This document shows, one piece after another, positions 10,039 through 18,322 of a stretch of DNA of 64,000 nucleotides. Position 1 is the stretch's first letter. Each line of letters opens with the position of its first letter. The position numbers and the translations under genes are program-made. Origin of the DNA: Janthinobacterium sp. 67. Lineage in GTDB: Bacteria; Pseudomonadota; Gammaproteobacteria; Burkholderiales; Burkholderiaceae_D. The notes beneath the pieces are model-generated. The model did no database searches, had not been told where the DNA came from, and saw nothing but the letters and a program-made list of their open reading frames with translations. The stretch lies in assembly GCF_002797895.1 (NCBI RefSeq), contig NZ_PGES01000001.1, forward strand, positions 2,542,001-2,606,000, in the 5' to 3' direction.

Positions 10039-10504
10039 ATCCCTGCTTCTCCATAATTTGTCAAAATTCCGCCTGAACTGTGCGTTTTACAGACTGATAC
10101 CCACAATTTCTCGATTAAGATGATTTGAGGCAATACCGCTGCGATGGTGCGAGTGTAGCAGGGCGCCGCCCTGTTGGTAAATCTCAAAACGCGCTTCCTG
10201 GTGCAAAGCTGATCCACAAGAGCTTTTCCGCCAGGAAATAAGTGTTCCTGCTGTTGTATTTTGAAATACTACCATTGGCGTGCGTGCAAGACCACGCGCC
10301 GCGCAAGAAATCCTGCTTCCGGGAACCGGTACAACAGCGCCGTGCGGACATCGTTGCAGCTAAACACGATCTTTCTGCCAATGTTGTCTATACTGAAGGT
10401 GCAGTTGTGTTGATAATTATCAAGTCTTTACATGAATACAATGCTGCCGCCGCGTCTACAATAAGAGGCGTTGCGGGCGCTCAGTCACCGTCAAAGGATC
10501 TGCC
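10039..10504. other. Divergent intergenic region, cheZ / usp
   Basis: 466 bases holding both promoters and one clear operator, the FNR box at 10410-10423. I see no convincing gene; the short frames here have no ribosome site and no recognisable product. Confidence 0.5.
10410..10423. promoter_or_regulatory. FNR/ANR box upstream of usp
   Basis: TTGATAATTATCAA is an exact match to the FNR consensus TTGAT-N4-ATCAA and a perfect palindrome. Its centre lies 88 bases before the usp start codon, a plausible place for an activator site. An Fnr-family regulator is encoded 1.6 kb downstream. Confidence 0.8.
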
Positions 10505-10972
10505 ATGTATAAGAAAATTCTGATCGCCACGGACGGCTCCACCGTCTCCAACTTGACGGCCTGTGCCGGCGTTGCCTTTGCCGAACAAATGCACGCCGAC
10601 ATCCTTGCCGTGTACGTCGCACCCGAATACCAGTACCCGGTATACATCGAAATCATTCCGCCCAGCTATCCCAGCGAGGAGGAATACCGCATCGCCATGC
10701 GCAAGGCGGGCGCCGACCACTGGCAGCCCATCCTCGACGCGGCCGCCAAGCGGGGCCTGGAAGCGACGGGCCTGACGGCCTTTTCCGACAGCCCGGCCCT
10801 GAAAATCGTGGAAGTGGCGCAACTGCAGCATTGCGACCTGATTTTCATGGGCTCGCATGGCCGCAGCGGCTGGGGACAACTGCTGCTCGGCAGCGTGACC
10901 AACAAGGTACTGTCGCACTCGAAATTGCCGGTGCTCGTGCATAGGCTGATCAAGGAACCCCCATCGAAATAA
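10505..10972 (+). CDS. Universal stress protein, UspA family
   Basis: 155 residues, one Usp domain. The start YKKILIATDGSTVSN and the nucleotide-binding signature GSHGRSGWGQLLLGSVTNKV near residue 120 place it in the ATP-binding UspA class. A 15-residue insert rich in Pro/Tyr (EYQYPVYIEIIPPSY) follows the second strand. AAGGATC gives the ribosome site. The FNR box upstream suggests induction at low oxygen, as is common for usp genes. Client process unknown. Confidence 0.92.
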   Translation: MYKKILIATDGSTVSNLTACAGVAFAEQMHADILAVYVAPEYQYPVYIEIIPPSYPSEEEYRIAMRKAGADHWQPILDAAAKRGLEATGLTAFSDSPALKIVEVAQLQHCDLIFMGSHGRSGWGQLLLGSVTNKVLSHSKLPVLVHRLIKEPPSK

Positions 10973-11113
10973 GGGGGTACATGCCACAGGGCCGCCGCTG
11001 CCGGCAGCTGCATTAAACGGCAAACGTGCGGCCATTTCAGTTAAAATGACAACGTTTTTCGCCTCTCAACATTTGATAGTCCGGTGACGGACACCCCTGC
11101 AGATTGCACGCCT

Positions 11114-11758
11114 ATGATACGTATTGTGATTGCCGACGACCACACCATCATGCGAGAAGGATTGAAGCGCATCCTTGACGGCGCGCCGGACATCGATATC
11201 GTGGGTGAGGCCATCGACGGCTTCGAGGTGCTCAATCACGTGCGCCAGGGCGGCTTCGACCTGCTGCTGCTCGACCTGTCGATGCCGGGCCGCAGCGGCG
11301 TCGACCTGATCCGGCAAATTCTCAGCGAAGCACCCAAGCTGGCCATCCTGATCCTTACCATGCACGAGGAAGAACAATATGCGGTGCGCGCCATCCGCGC
11401 CGGCGCGCAAGGCTATCTGACCAAGGAAAGCGCGGGCACCCAGCTCGTGGGCGCCATCCACAAGGTGGCGTCGGGGCGTCCCTACATCAGCGCCGAAGTG
11501 GCGGAGCAGCTCGTGCTCAACATCATGATGCCGAATGAAAGCTTGCTGCACAAACAGCTGTCGGACCGCGAGTTCGAAGTCTTTTCCCTGCTGGTGGCGG
11601 GCAAGTCGATCACGGAAATCGCCAACAACCTGCACCTGAGCGTCAAGACGGTGAGTACACACAAGACGCGCATCATGCAAAAGATGGGCATGAGTTCGCT
11701 GTCGGAAATGGTGCAGTACGCCGTTGCGCACCGCCTCTTATCCCCCTTCAAGACTTGA
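11114..11758 (+). CDS. NarL/FixJ-type response regulator
   Basis: 214 residues. An N-terminal receiver (MIRIVIADDHTIMREG, phospho-acceptor Asp in LLLDLSMPGRSG, Lys in GYLTKES) is followed by a C-terminal LuxR-type helix-turn-helix (LSDREFEVFSLLVAGKSITEIANNLHLSVKTVSTH). The ATG at 11114 is chosen because it gives the canonical receiver start; an in-frame GTG at 11084 would add ten residues and has no better ribosome site. No histidine kinase gene is adjacent, so it is an orphan here. Confidence 0.9.
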   Translation: MIRIVIADDHTIMREGLKRILDGAPDIDIVGEAIDGFEVLNHVRQGGFDLLLLDLSMPGRSGVDLIRQILSEAPKLAILILTMHEEEQYAVRAIRAGAQGYLTKESAGTQLVGAIHKVASGRPYISAEVAEQLVLNIMMPNESLLHKQLSDREFEVFSLLVAGKSITEIANNLHLSVKTVSTHKTRIMQKMGMSSLSEMVQYAVAHRLLSPFKT

Positions 11759-12026
11759 GCACGGCGGCGCGCGCCCGCGCATCGACCGTAGGAACAATCC
11801 TACTTCACCTACCGCAGCTCCTACTGCCATATTCAGCCACTGCTGATATTAATTGGATACGGTTGTTGGCATACTGAAACCAGTAATCAAGTTGCTGGGA
11901 AGTTATTTCATCACACAGCAAGTCGTCAGCGAATCGAGCTTTACCTGCCTGGACGCGCGCCGCCCCTTCCCTGCCCGCCGTCCTGCACACCCCGTCATTC
12001 AACTCTGAACTACCTGTCACCAGGAG

Positions 12027-12902
12027 ATGAACATGCTGTCCACGCAAACGCCCGAAACCCGCGCTGCCGCCCCATCGCTGGCCCCCTCCTCCTCGATGGA
12101 AGCAGGGCGCCAGCGCCAGGGGCGGCTCTGGTCGAACCTGAAGGAGGTGTGCGACCTGCTGCATATCTCCAGCGCCTGCACCATCGCCGCCGACGAACTG
12201 CTGTTCCAGCACGTGCAATTCAAGACGGGCCAGCGCGTGCACACCATCGGCCAGCCGTTCGACACCCTGTACATCGTCAATTCCGGCTTCCTGAAAACCG
12301 TGCTCATCGATGAATTCGGCAATGAACAGGTATTAAGTTTTCCCATGAAGGGCGACATGCTGGGCGTCGACGGCATCCACTCGCGCCATTACTCCTCGGA
12401 AGCGGTGGCGCTGTCCGACTGCGACCTGATCCTGCTGCCGTTCAAGAAATTGACGGCGCTGGGACGCGTGCACCTGGAACTGGAAAACGTCATGTACGGC
12501 GTGATGAGCCGCGAACTGGTGCGCGAACAGGCAATGATCGGCATGCTGGGCGCCTTGAGCGCCGAAGCCCGCGTGGCGCGCTTCCTCGTCTCGCTGGCCG
12601 ACCGCTTCGCGCAGATGGGCTACTCGAGCAAGCTGTTCAACCTGCGCATGACGCGCCATGAAATCGGCAGCTATCTGGGACTGACCCTGGAAACGGTGAG
12701 CCGCACCTTGTCCGCCTTCAATGAAATCGGCCTGATCACGGTTGACCAGCGCACCATCGGCATCAAGGATCCGGACGCCCTGAAAACCCTGCGCCGCCTG
12801 CCGCCCTCGCGCTCGCGCGCCAAGCAGCTGGCCGCCGCCAAGCTCAAGGCCGACACCACGGCGGCGGCCACCGCCTCGGCGCAATTGCTGGCCACTATTT
12901 AA
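12027..12902 (+). CDS. Crp/Fnr-family regulator, Fnr-like
   Basis: 291 residues: a cNMP-like beta-barrel (about 60-150), dimer helix, then a winged helix. The recognition helix LTLETVSRTL carries E222, S225 and R226, the E-xx-SR pattern by which Fnr reads TTGAT half-sites. The N-terminal Cys42 and Cys51 align with two of the Fnr cluster ligands, but the middle ligand is Leu45, and the fourth cysteine (Cys132) sits three residues before the Fnr position, which is Ile here. A [4Fe-4S] oxygen sensor is therefore doubtful. The C-terminus has a 40-residue Ala/Lys-rich tail. A strong terminator follows. The perfect FNR box at 10410 is a natural candidate target. Confidence 0.88.
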   Translation: MNMLSTQTPETRAAAPSLAPSSSMEAGRQRQGRLWSNLKEVCDLLHISSACTIAADELLFQHVQFKTGQRVHTIGQPFDTLYIVNSGFLKTVLIDEFGNEQVLSFPMKGDMLGVDGIHSRHYSSEAVALSDCDLILLPFKKLTALGRVHLELENVMYGVMSRELVREQAMIGMLGALSAEARVARFLVSLADRFAQMGYSSKLFNLRMTRHEIGSYLGLTLETVSRTLSAFNEIGLITVDQRTIGIKDPDALKTLRRLPPSRSRAKQLAAAKLKADTTAAATASAQLLATI

Positions 12903-12937
12903 GTCACCCCGCTTTCTTCCAGCTTGGCACAGGCTTG

Positions 12938-12975
12938 ACCCGGCAAGGCGCGCACCGCCTTGCCGGGTCTTTTTT
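12938..12975 (+). terminator. Rho-independent terminator after the Fnr-like gene
   Basis: A perfect 13-bp stem (12938-12950 with 12956-12968, core CCCGGCAAGG/CCTTGCCGGG) with loop CGCAC, followed by TCTTTTTT. Confidence 0.92.
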
Positions 12976-13110
12976 GCTGCCGCCTCCCCCTCCGTGCCGC
13001 GCCAGCGGCCGCCTTTGTACGACCTCCTCGTCGAAGGTGCCGTGCCGTCATAAAAAAGCGCGGATTCCCTACAAATAAACCTTGCTTTTCGGGCCACATT
13101 CAACAATAAT

Positions 13111-13129
13111 GCAAATACGAATCATTCTC
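13111..13129 (+). promoter_or_regulatory. Probable Fur box before hemP
   Basis: GCAAATACGAATCATTCTC matches 13 of 19 positions of the Fur consensus GATAATGATAATCATTATC, with an intact right half AATCATT. It lies 24 bases before the hemP start, where Fur would block the promoter. Confidence 0.7.
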
Positions 13130-13152
13130 AACTGAGATAAAGAAAGCCCAAC

Positions 13153-13350
13153 ATGCAAAGCTCAAAACCAGCCTTGATCCAGGATGCCGCTACCGCCCAC
13201 GTCCGTCCTCCCGTCAGCATGGCCCAGCCTGCGCGCCGCATCACCAGCGAAGCGCTGCTGCAGCAGGGCCGCGAAGTGGAGATTGAGCACAGCGGCAAGA
13301 TCTATCGCCTGCGCGTCACCCAATTGAACAAGCTGATCCTGACTGCCTGA
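13153..13350 (+). CDS. hemP: Hemin uptake protein HemP
   Basis: 65 residues. The conserved HemP core is GREVEIEHSGKIYRLRVTQLNKLILT at the C-terminus (residues 39-64); the first 35 residues are variable. HemP proteins are small cytosolic proteins linked to heme/iron uptake in proteobacteria. The Fur box upstream and the iron-related operon on the opposite strand support an iron-starvation role. AAGAAAG precedes the ATG. It is followed by two further plus-strand genes with short spacers. Confidence 0.88.
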   Translation: MQSSKPALIQDAATAHVRPPVSMAQPARRITSEALLQQGREVEIEHSGKIYRLRVTQLNKLILTA

Positions 13351-13435
13351 AGCAGCACGGCAGCCAGTCACCACACTCGCCAGCCAGTCGCGCCCCGTGC
13401 GCGCAGCCAGCCAAACCACCGCACAGGAGTGTTTG

Positions 13436-13762
13436 ATGGCGCACGACCGACCTTCCCCGATGTTTCCTTCCCCGCAAGACCAACAGCCTGAATTGCTGCT
13501 GTCGGCCGTGCTGCACCTGATGTCGCACTACCATGCGGGCAGTCCGTGCGAGAAACTGGCCGGTGTCATCGAACGCCATCTGCAAGCGCTGGCCGGCTCG
13601 CCCGGCCTGAGCCCCGTGCTGCAAGCGACTTGCCAGCAACTGTCGCAGCAATGGGCCGCCCTCGTGGCACTGCACCAGCCCACGCCGCCGAAGACCACCT
13701 TGCTGGAGCGCCTGGCACGCATGCTGAGCGCCAAACGCCCTGCCTCGCCCCTGCCGCAATAA
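13436..13762 (+). CDS. Hypothetical protein in hemP operon
   Basis: 108 residues, not recognised. The middle (residues 18-75) is predicted helical with a Cys-containing amphipathic segment (LMSHYHAGSPCEKLAGVIERH); the ends are Pro/Ser rich. No signal peptide or membrane segment. The start at 13436 is set by CAGGAG eight bases upstream; the frame is open 13 codons further but without a ribosome site. It lies 85 bases after hemP and 39 before the DUF2325 gene, all on one strand, so probably one iron-responsive transcript. Function unknown. Confidence 0.7.
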   Translation: MAHDRPSPMFPSPQDQQPELLLSAVLHLMSHYHAGSPCEKLAGVIERHLQALAGSPGLSPVLQATCQQLSQQWAALVALHQPTPPKTTLLERLARMLSAKRPASPLPQ

Positions 13763-13801
13763 TTCCTCTTCAACCTCCCCGCCGCCCAACAGGATACCGC
13801 C

Positions 13802-15031
13802 ATGTGTGACAAAGATCAGTCCCTGCCCGTCATCAGCAATTGCGCCCACGCCGGCACGGAAACGGCGGCGCTCGCTTCGCGCCGCCGCCGGCTGTGGGAA
13901 CTGTCGCACACCTGCCATTGTCCGCTGGTCGGTGTGGGCTTGCCATTGGGCTACCTGCGTAAACTGGTGGGCAAGATGACGGGCGGGCGCGTGCTGGCCG
14001 ACGACTACGAAGTGCACGTGGGCGCCGTGACGGAATGCGGCGCGCGCAACCGCCTGTCCGAAGCGCTGCAAAAGGAACTCGAACGCCGCTACGCTCCCGT
14101 GATCCTGCGCTTTCGCGGCGCCAAGACGACGGAACAGGTAGCGCAACTGTGGCGCACGGCCGTCGCCAACGGCGACGTGTCGGGCGCTTTCTGGGCCGGC
14201 CTGACGCACCCGCGCTGCGATGCCGAGCTGGAAGAGCAGATGTGCCGCGACTTGCACATGATCCAGCACCAGGCCGGCGCCTGCGTGCGCGCCGACATGG
14301 GCAAATTTACGGCCTTGCAGGAAGAAAACGCGCGCCTGACACACGAACTGGCCAAGCTGCAACAACGCAGCCAGGCAGCACTGATGGAAAAGACGGGCGA
14401 GCTGGAACGCCAGGAAGCCGTGCTGCTGCGCACGCGTGCCGAGGCCATCGGCAAGGACAGCGTCATCGATGGCTTGCGCGCGGAACTGGCGCAATTGCAG
14501 GCCGCCATCCCCGCGCTGGAATCGCGCACGCGCCTGGTCGAGCGCCTGGCGCAAATGGACGAGCGCGAAAAGGAATTGCGCCAGCAAATCGCGGAATTGA
14601 AACAGGCCCAGCCGCGCCCGGCCGCTGTCGCGCCGCCACCGGCGCCGAAGCTGGAAGTGCCGACGGGCGGCAAGCTGAAGATGCCGATCCGCCTCGTCGA
14701 TCAAAGCGTCTTGTGCGTGGGCGGACGCAGCGGCAATGTCGCCACTTACCGCGCCCTGATCGAGCGGGTCGGCGCGCAGTTCGCCCACCACGACGGCGGC
14801 CTGGAAGACAATGCCAACCTGCTCGACTCGAGCCTGGCTGCGGCCGACCTGGTGATTTGCCAGACGGGCTGCATCAGCCACAGCGCCTACTGGCGCGTGA
14901 AGGATTATTGCAAGCGCACGGGCAAGCGCTGCGTCTTCATCGACAACCCCAGCATCTCGAGCCTGGCGCGCGGCTTGCAGGAAGTGAGCGGGGAAATGGA
15001 AGCGGCACCGCAGGCCGCCACCCTGCCCTAA
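13802..15031 (+). CDS. DUF2325 domain protein
   Basis: 409 residues. The N-terminal 140 residues contain a His/Cys cluster (LSHTCHCPLVGVG) and helical segments. Residues about 165-265 form a charged coiled coil. The C-terminal 90 residues are a DUF2325 domain (VDQSVLCVGGRSGNVATYR ... ICQTGCISHSAYWRVKDYC ... FIDNPSISSLARGL). DUF2325 has a Rossmann-like look with conserved Gly and Cys residues, but its activity is unknown. AGGA precedes the ATG. Placement behind hemP suggests an iron or heme connection (inference). Its end faces the flavodoxin-reductase gene with 15 bases between the stops. Confidence 0.85.
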   Translation: MCDKDQSLPVISNCAHAGTETAALASRRRRLWELSHTCHCPLVGVGLPLGYLRKLVGKMTGGRVLADDYEVHVGAVTECGARNRLSEALQKELERRYAPVILRFRGAKTTEQVAQLWRTAVANGDVSGAFWAGLTHPRCDAELEEQMCRDLHMIQHQAGACVRADMGKFTALQEENARLTHELAKLQQRSQAALMEKTGELERQEAVLLRTRAEAIGKDSVIDGLRAELAQLQAAIPALESRTRLVERLAQMDEREKELRQQIAELKQAQPRPAAVAPPPAPKLEVPTGGKLKMPIRLVDQSVLCVGGRSGNVATYRALIERVGAQFAHHDGGLEDNANLLDSSLAAADLVICQTGCISHSAYWRVKDYCKRTGKRCVFIDNPSISSLARGLQEVSGEMEAAPQAATLP

Positions 15032-15046
15032 GCAGCCCCTTCCTGA

Positions 15047-16411
15047 CTAATACACGTCGCGCCGGTAGCGCCCTTCGGCTGCCAGCGCGTCGAGTGCGGA
15101 CCGGCCCAGTATCTCTTGCAGCGCCTGGTCGACGCCGCCTGCCATGCCGGCCAGGCTGCCGCAAATATAGATGGCCGCGCCTTGTTCCAGCCACAGCTTG
15201 ACTTCATCGGCATTGCCGCGCAGACGGTCCTGCACGTAGGTCCGCTCAGCCTGGTCGCGCGAAAACGCCAGGTCCAGACGCGGCAGGTCGCCGCTGGCGT
15301 GCCAGCCTTCAATCTCGTCGCGATAATGGAAATCGTGGGCCACATTGCGTTCGCCAAAGATCAGCCAGTTGCGCCGCTGCCCTGCCAGCACGCGGCTTTT
15401 CAAATGCCCGCGCAAGCCGGCGATGCCGCTGCCGTTGCCGATCAAAATCAATGGCCGCTGGGCATTGTCTTCCAGACGGAAACGCCGGTGCTGGCGCAAG
15501 CGCAGCTGCACCACGTCGCCCACCTTGGCCTGCGCCGTGAGCCAGCCCGAGGCCAGGCCCAGGCTGCCATCGGGATGCGCATGCTGGCGTACCAGCAAGT
15601 GCACGCCGCCATCGCGCGGGATCGAGGCGATCGAATATTCGCGCGGCTGCGACGGGTCGGCGGGCGCCGTCACCTGCACCAGGTCGCCCGACTGCCACTC
15701 CGGCAAGCTGCCGGCCACGGGCGCCAGTTCCACGTGATAGATGGCGCCGCCGGCGCTGCCGGGATTCAACAGGCGCCGCTGCGTCAGCCGCCAGTCGCCA
15801 AACGCGGGCGCGCTCCAGTCGGGTGCGTCGCTGGTGCCGGCCAGGTGGCTCAGGTGCTGGAACCATTGCTCGATGGCGGCGCTGGCGCTGCGGTCCACTT
15901 CGATGCGCTCGAACAGGCGCGACGCGCCCTGCGCCGCCAGCCAGGCGTCGAGCGCGCGGCCGAAGCCGCAGAACTGGCCATAGCTGCGGTCGCCCAGGGC
16001 CAGCACGGCATAATGCAATTGCGACAGCGCAATCTCGCCCGTCATCAAGCGGCCCATGAAGGCGGCCGCATTGTCGGGCGCGTCGCCTTCGCCATACGTG
16101 CTGACCAGGAACAGGGCCCGCTCGGCCTGCTGCAGGTCGATGGCCGTCACTTCGGCCAGCGCGCACAGGCGCACGGGGATGCCGGCCAGCTGCAGGCTGT
16201 GCGCCGTTTGCGTGGCCAGTTCCTCGGCATTGCCCGTCTGGCTCGCATACGCCACCAGCCAGGCGGGACTGTTGGCCAGCGCCGCCTTGGCCGCATCGGA
16301 CGTGCGGCGCTTGGCGCGCGCGCGCAGCCAGGGCGCCAGGCACACGCCCGCATAACTGAGGGACAGGGCGGCCAGCAAGGCCAGCCGCGTCGTATCGTGC
16401 GTAAAAATCAT
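15047..16411 (-). CDS. Membrane-anchored flavodoxin/ferredoxin-reductase flavoprotein (CysJ-like)
   Basis: 454 residues. One N-terminal membrane helix (about 9-27) is followed by a basic stretch RARAKRR, placing the rest in the cytosol. Then a flavodoxin domain (YASQTGNAEELA near 55; STYGEGDAPDNAAAF; ALGDRSYGQFC) and an FAD/NADPH reductase module (REYSIASIPRD for FAD; LILIGNGSGIAGLRGHL for NADPH; C-terminal RDVY). It would move electrons from NADPH through FAD to FMN. It is the last gene of the Fur-box operon, 12 bases after apbE. It looks like the reductase half of sulfite reductase but no hemoprotein gene is present, so an electron supply to the envelope iron system is more likely (inference). 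Confidence 0.87.
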   Translation of the reverse strand: MIFTHDTTRLALLAALSLSYAGVCLAPWLRARAKRRTSDAAKAALANSPAWLVAYASQTGNAEELATQTAHSLQLAGIPVRLCALAEVTAIDLQQAERALFLVSTYGEGDAPDNAAAFMGRLMTGEIALSQLHYAVLALGDRSYGQFCGFGRALDAWLAAQGASRLFERIEVDRSASAAIEQWFQHLSHLAGTSDAPDWSAPAFGDWRLTQRRLLNPGSAGGAIYHVELAPVAGSLPEWQSGDLVQVTAPADPSQPREYSIASIPRDGGVHLLVRQHAHPDGSLGLASGWLTAQAKVGDVVQLRLRQHRRFRLEDNAQRPLILIGNGSGIAGLRGHLKSRVLAGQRRNWLIFGERNVAHDFHYRDEIEGWHASGDLPRLDLAFSRDQAERTYVQDRLRGNADEVKLWLEQGAAIYICGSLAGMAGGVDQALQEILGRSALDALAAEGRYRRDVY

Positions 16412-16423
16412 GGAATTAATCGT

Positions 16424-17461
16424 TCATTCGTCGAGCATGGCCAGCATGTGGCTGCTCAGCGTTTCATGGTAGCCGTGGCCGTCGCGCTGCAGGAAGCGCG
16501 CGGCCAGGCCCTGCTCTTCGGCCAGCGCCATGCCGGCCTCGGCACCCAGCACGGTCAGGGCCGTCGACCAGGCGTCGGCCGCCATGCATTGCTCGTGCAC
16601 GACGGTGACGGAAGCGAGTTGATTGGCGATCGGCATGCCGCTGCGCGGATCGATCGTGTGTGAGAAACGCACCGTGCCGTCCTCGAAGAAACGCCGGTAG
16701 TCGCCCGACGTCGCCACGGACAAGCCGTGCAGCGCCAGCAGCATTTCCGCCGGATGCCGCGCATCATCGGCACTATCGGCGCCATCGACCTGTTCCAGCA
16801 TGACCCACCACGGCTGGCCGTCGGGCTTGCTGCCGGCGCCGCGCAGCTCGCCGCCCACTTCGACCAGGTAATGCTGGATGCCCTGGCTGTCCAGGTAGCG
16901 GGCCAGGCGGTCCACGCCATAGCCCTTGGCGACGGCGGACAGATCCAGCTGCAAGCCGCCCGGCTGGCGTGCGCGGCGGGCCGGCAAGTCCAGTTCCAGG
17001 CGGCGGCGCTGGCGCTGCGCCAGCAACAGGGCCACGGTGTCGTGCTTGGGCGGAAGAAAACCGGGCTCGTCATAACGCTTGCGGGGACCAAAGCCCCACA
17101 GGTTGACAAGCGCGCCCGCGCACGGGTCGTACGCGCCGCCCGATGCTTGCGACACGTGCATGGCAAAGCCCAGCACCTCGCAAAATGCGGCGGGCAGGCT
17201 GTGCCAGCTGCCCGGCTCGGCCCGGTTGTAGCGGCCCAGGTCGGACTCGTCGCTCCAGTGGCTCATTTGCGCCACCACCAGGTCCAGCTGCTGCTGCAAG
17301 CCCTGCTGCAAGTCGGCGCTGCCCGCGCGTCCCGGCATGGCGGACTCGAGCAGGCGCACCGACCAGCTGGTGCCCATCGACAAGCCACGCAAGTCCCGGA
17401 TCACGGCGCCGGAGGGCGCGGCCTGATCGGAAATATGCTGCGGCAGCAGGACCCGGCGCAT
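16424..17461 (-). CDS. apbE: FAD:protein FMN transferase, ApbE family
   Basis: 345 residues. ApbE enzymes attach FMN covalently to a Thr or Ser of exported redox proteins. Motifs: MGTSWSVRL, QLDLSAVAKGYGVDRLARYL near residue 190, SGDYRRFF and HTIDPRSGMPI, and AADAWSTAL, which contains the conserved metal/catalytic region. Unlike most ApbE proteins there is no signal peptide or lipobox: the N-terminus MRRVLLPQHISDQAAPSG is hydrophilic. The neighbouring DUF2271 protein carries an SGAT flavinylation motif and is the obvious substrate. 26 bases follow the DUF4198 gene. Confidence 0.9.
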   Translation of the reverse strand: MRRVLLPQHISDQAAPSGAVIRDLRGLSMGTSWSVRLLESAMPGRAGSADLQQGLQQQLDLVVAQMSHWSDESDLGRYNRAEPGSWHSLPAAFCEVLGFAMHVSQASGGAYDPCAGALVNLWGFGPRKRYDEPGFLPPKHDTVALLLAQRQRRRLELDLPARRARQPGGLQLDLSAVAKGYGVDRLARYLDSQGIQHYLVEVGGELRGAGSKPDGQPWWVMLEQVDGADSADDARHPAEMLLALHGLSVATSGDYRRFFEDGTVRFSHTIDPRSGMPIANQLASVTVVHEQCMAADAWSTALTVLGAEAGMALAEEQGLAARFLQRDGHGYHETLSSHMLAMLDE

Positions 17462-17487
17462 CGGCGCTCTCGTGACGATGCCGCCGC

Positions 17488-18312
17488 TTACTGCGGCAAC
17501 ACTTCCACGGTGGCCGCGTACGTCATGCGGCGCTCGGGCATCACCGGCGGCTGGCCAGCCACGGCCGGTGCGGCCGCTGGCCAGGTGCTGCTCAGGTAAT
17601 ACATGCCGGCCGCCGGCACCGTAAACGTGATCTCGCCCTTGGCATCCGTGCTCTGGCGAATTTCACCGAGCACGCCACGGTAGCGCACGCCGCCTGGCAC
17701 GAGGCTGAACGCCTGGTTCGCCGCCGGCTTGCCGTCGACGAGGAAGCGCCACGTGGCCTTCTCGCCCGCGCGCAAGTCATTCGGATGCGTGACGGGCACG
17801 AATTCCAGGCCCACGCCGGTCGGCTTGAACACTTCCGTGCTCGTTTCGCCATTGCTGAAGAAGGTTTCCAGTCGCGCTGCCGTGCGCGTGATTTTCAGCT
17901 CTTGCGCGTCGGCCGGCACTTCCTTCCTGAACGTCTCTTCGTTGCCACGGAAACGCTTCTGCTCGCCATTGAGCTTGTAGCTGCCCATGACGTTTTGCGA
18001 CACGATGGCTGCCTTGTACGTGCCCGGCTTTTCCATTTTGACGTCGAAGACGCTGCGCAAACGGCCCGTAACCGTGTTCGCCGGCGTGACTTTCGCGCCG
18101 TCCGGACCGATCACCTGCAGCGCGTCCAGGCGCAGCGGCTGGTGGTCGATCTCGAACAGGCCGTCGGACACGGCCGCATCGACCGTCACCCAGGCGTCCT
18201 TGCTTTCCACCATCGTGCTCGATGGCACCATCCAGCCGCGGTGGGCGTGGGCGTTCATGGCCAGGCCGGCCAGGGCCACGGCGATCAGGGATTTGTTGAA
18301 TTGCTTGAACAT
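17488..18312 (-). CDS. Periplasmic DUF4198 protein
   Basis: 274 residues with a signal peptide (MFKQFNKSLIAVALAGLAMNAHAH). The mature start HRGWMVPSSTMV is typical of DUF4198, a family of periplasmic proteins linked to metal (nickel, cobalt, iron) handling. The rest is beta-rich, with a C-terminal domain (GEKATWRFLVDGKPA ... VPAAGMYYLSSTW) resembling a transthyretin-like fold. TAAGGCG before the ATG is the ribosome site; ten bases separate it from the DUF2271 gene. It is part of the five-gene Fur-controlled operon; probably binds metal or ligand for the reductive step (inference). Confidence 0.85.
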   Translation of the reverse strand: MFKQFNKSLIAVALAGLAMNAHAHRGWMVPSSTMVESKDAWVTVDAAVSDGLFEIDHQPLRLDALQVIGPDGAKVTPANTVTGRLRSVFDVKMEKPGTYKAAIVSQNVMGSYKLNGEQKRFRGNEETFRKEVPADAQELKITRTAARLETFFSNGETSTEVFKPTGVGLEFVPVTHPNDLRAGEKATWRFLVDGKPAANQAFSLVPGGVRYRGVLGEIRQSTDAKGEITFTVPAAGMYYLSSTWPAAAPAVAGQPPVMPERRMTYAATVEVLPQ

Positions 18313-18322
18313 GATGTGCGCC

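Noticed and set aside
15047..16411. Flavodoxin-reductase gene considered as cysJ of assimilatory sulfite reductase
   Set aside because: It has an N-terminal membrane anchor, no cysI or cysH neighbour, and lies at the end of a Fur-box operon.
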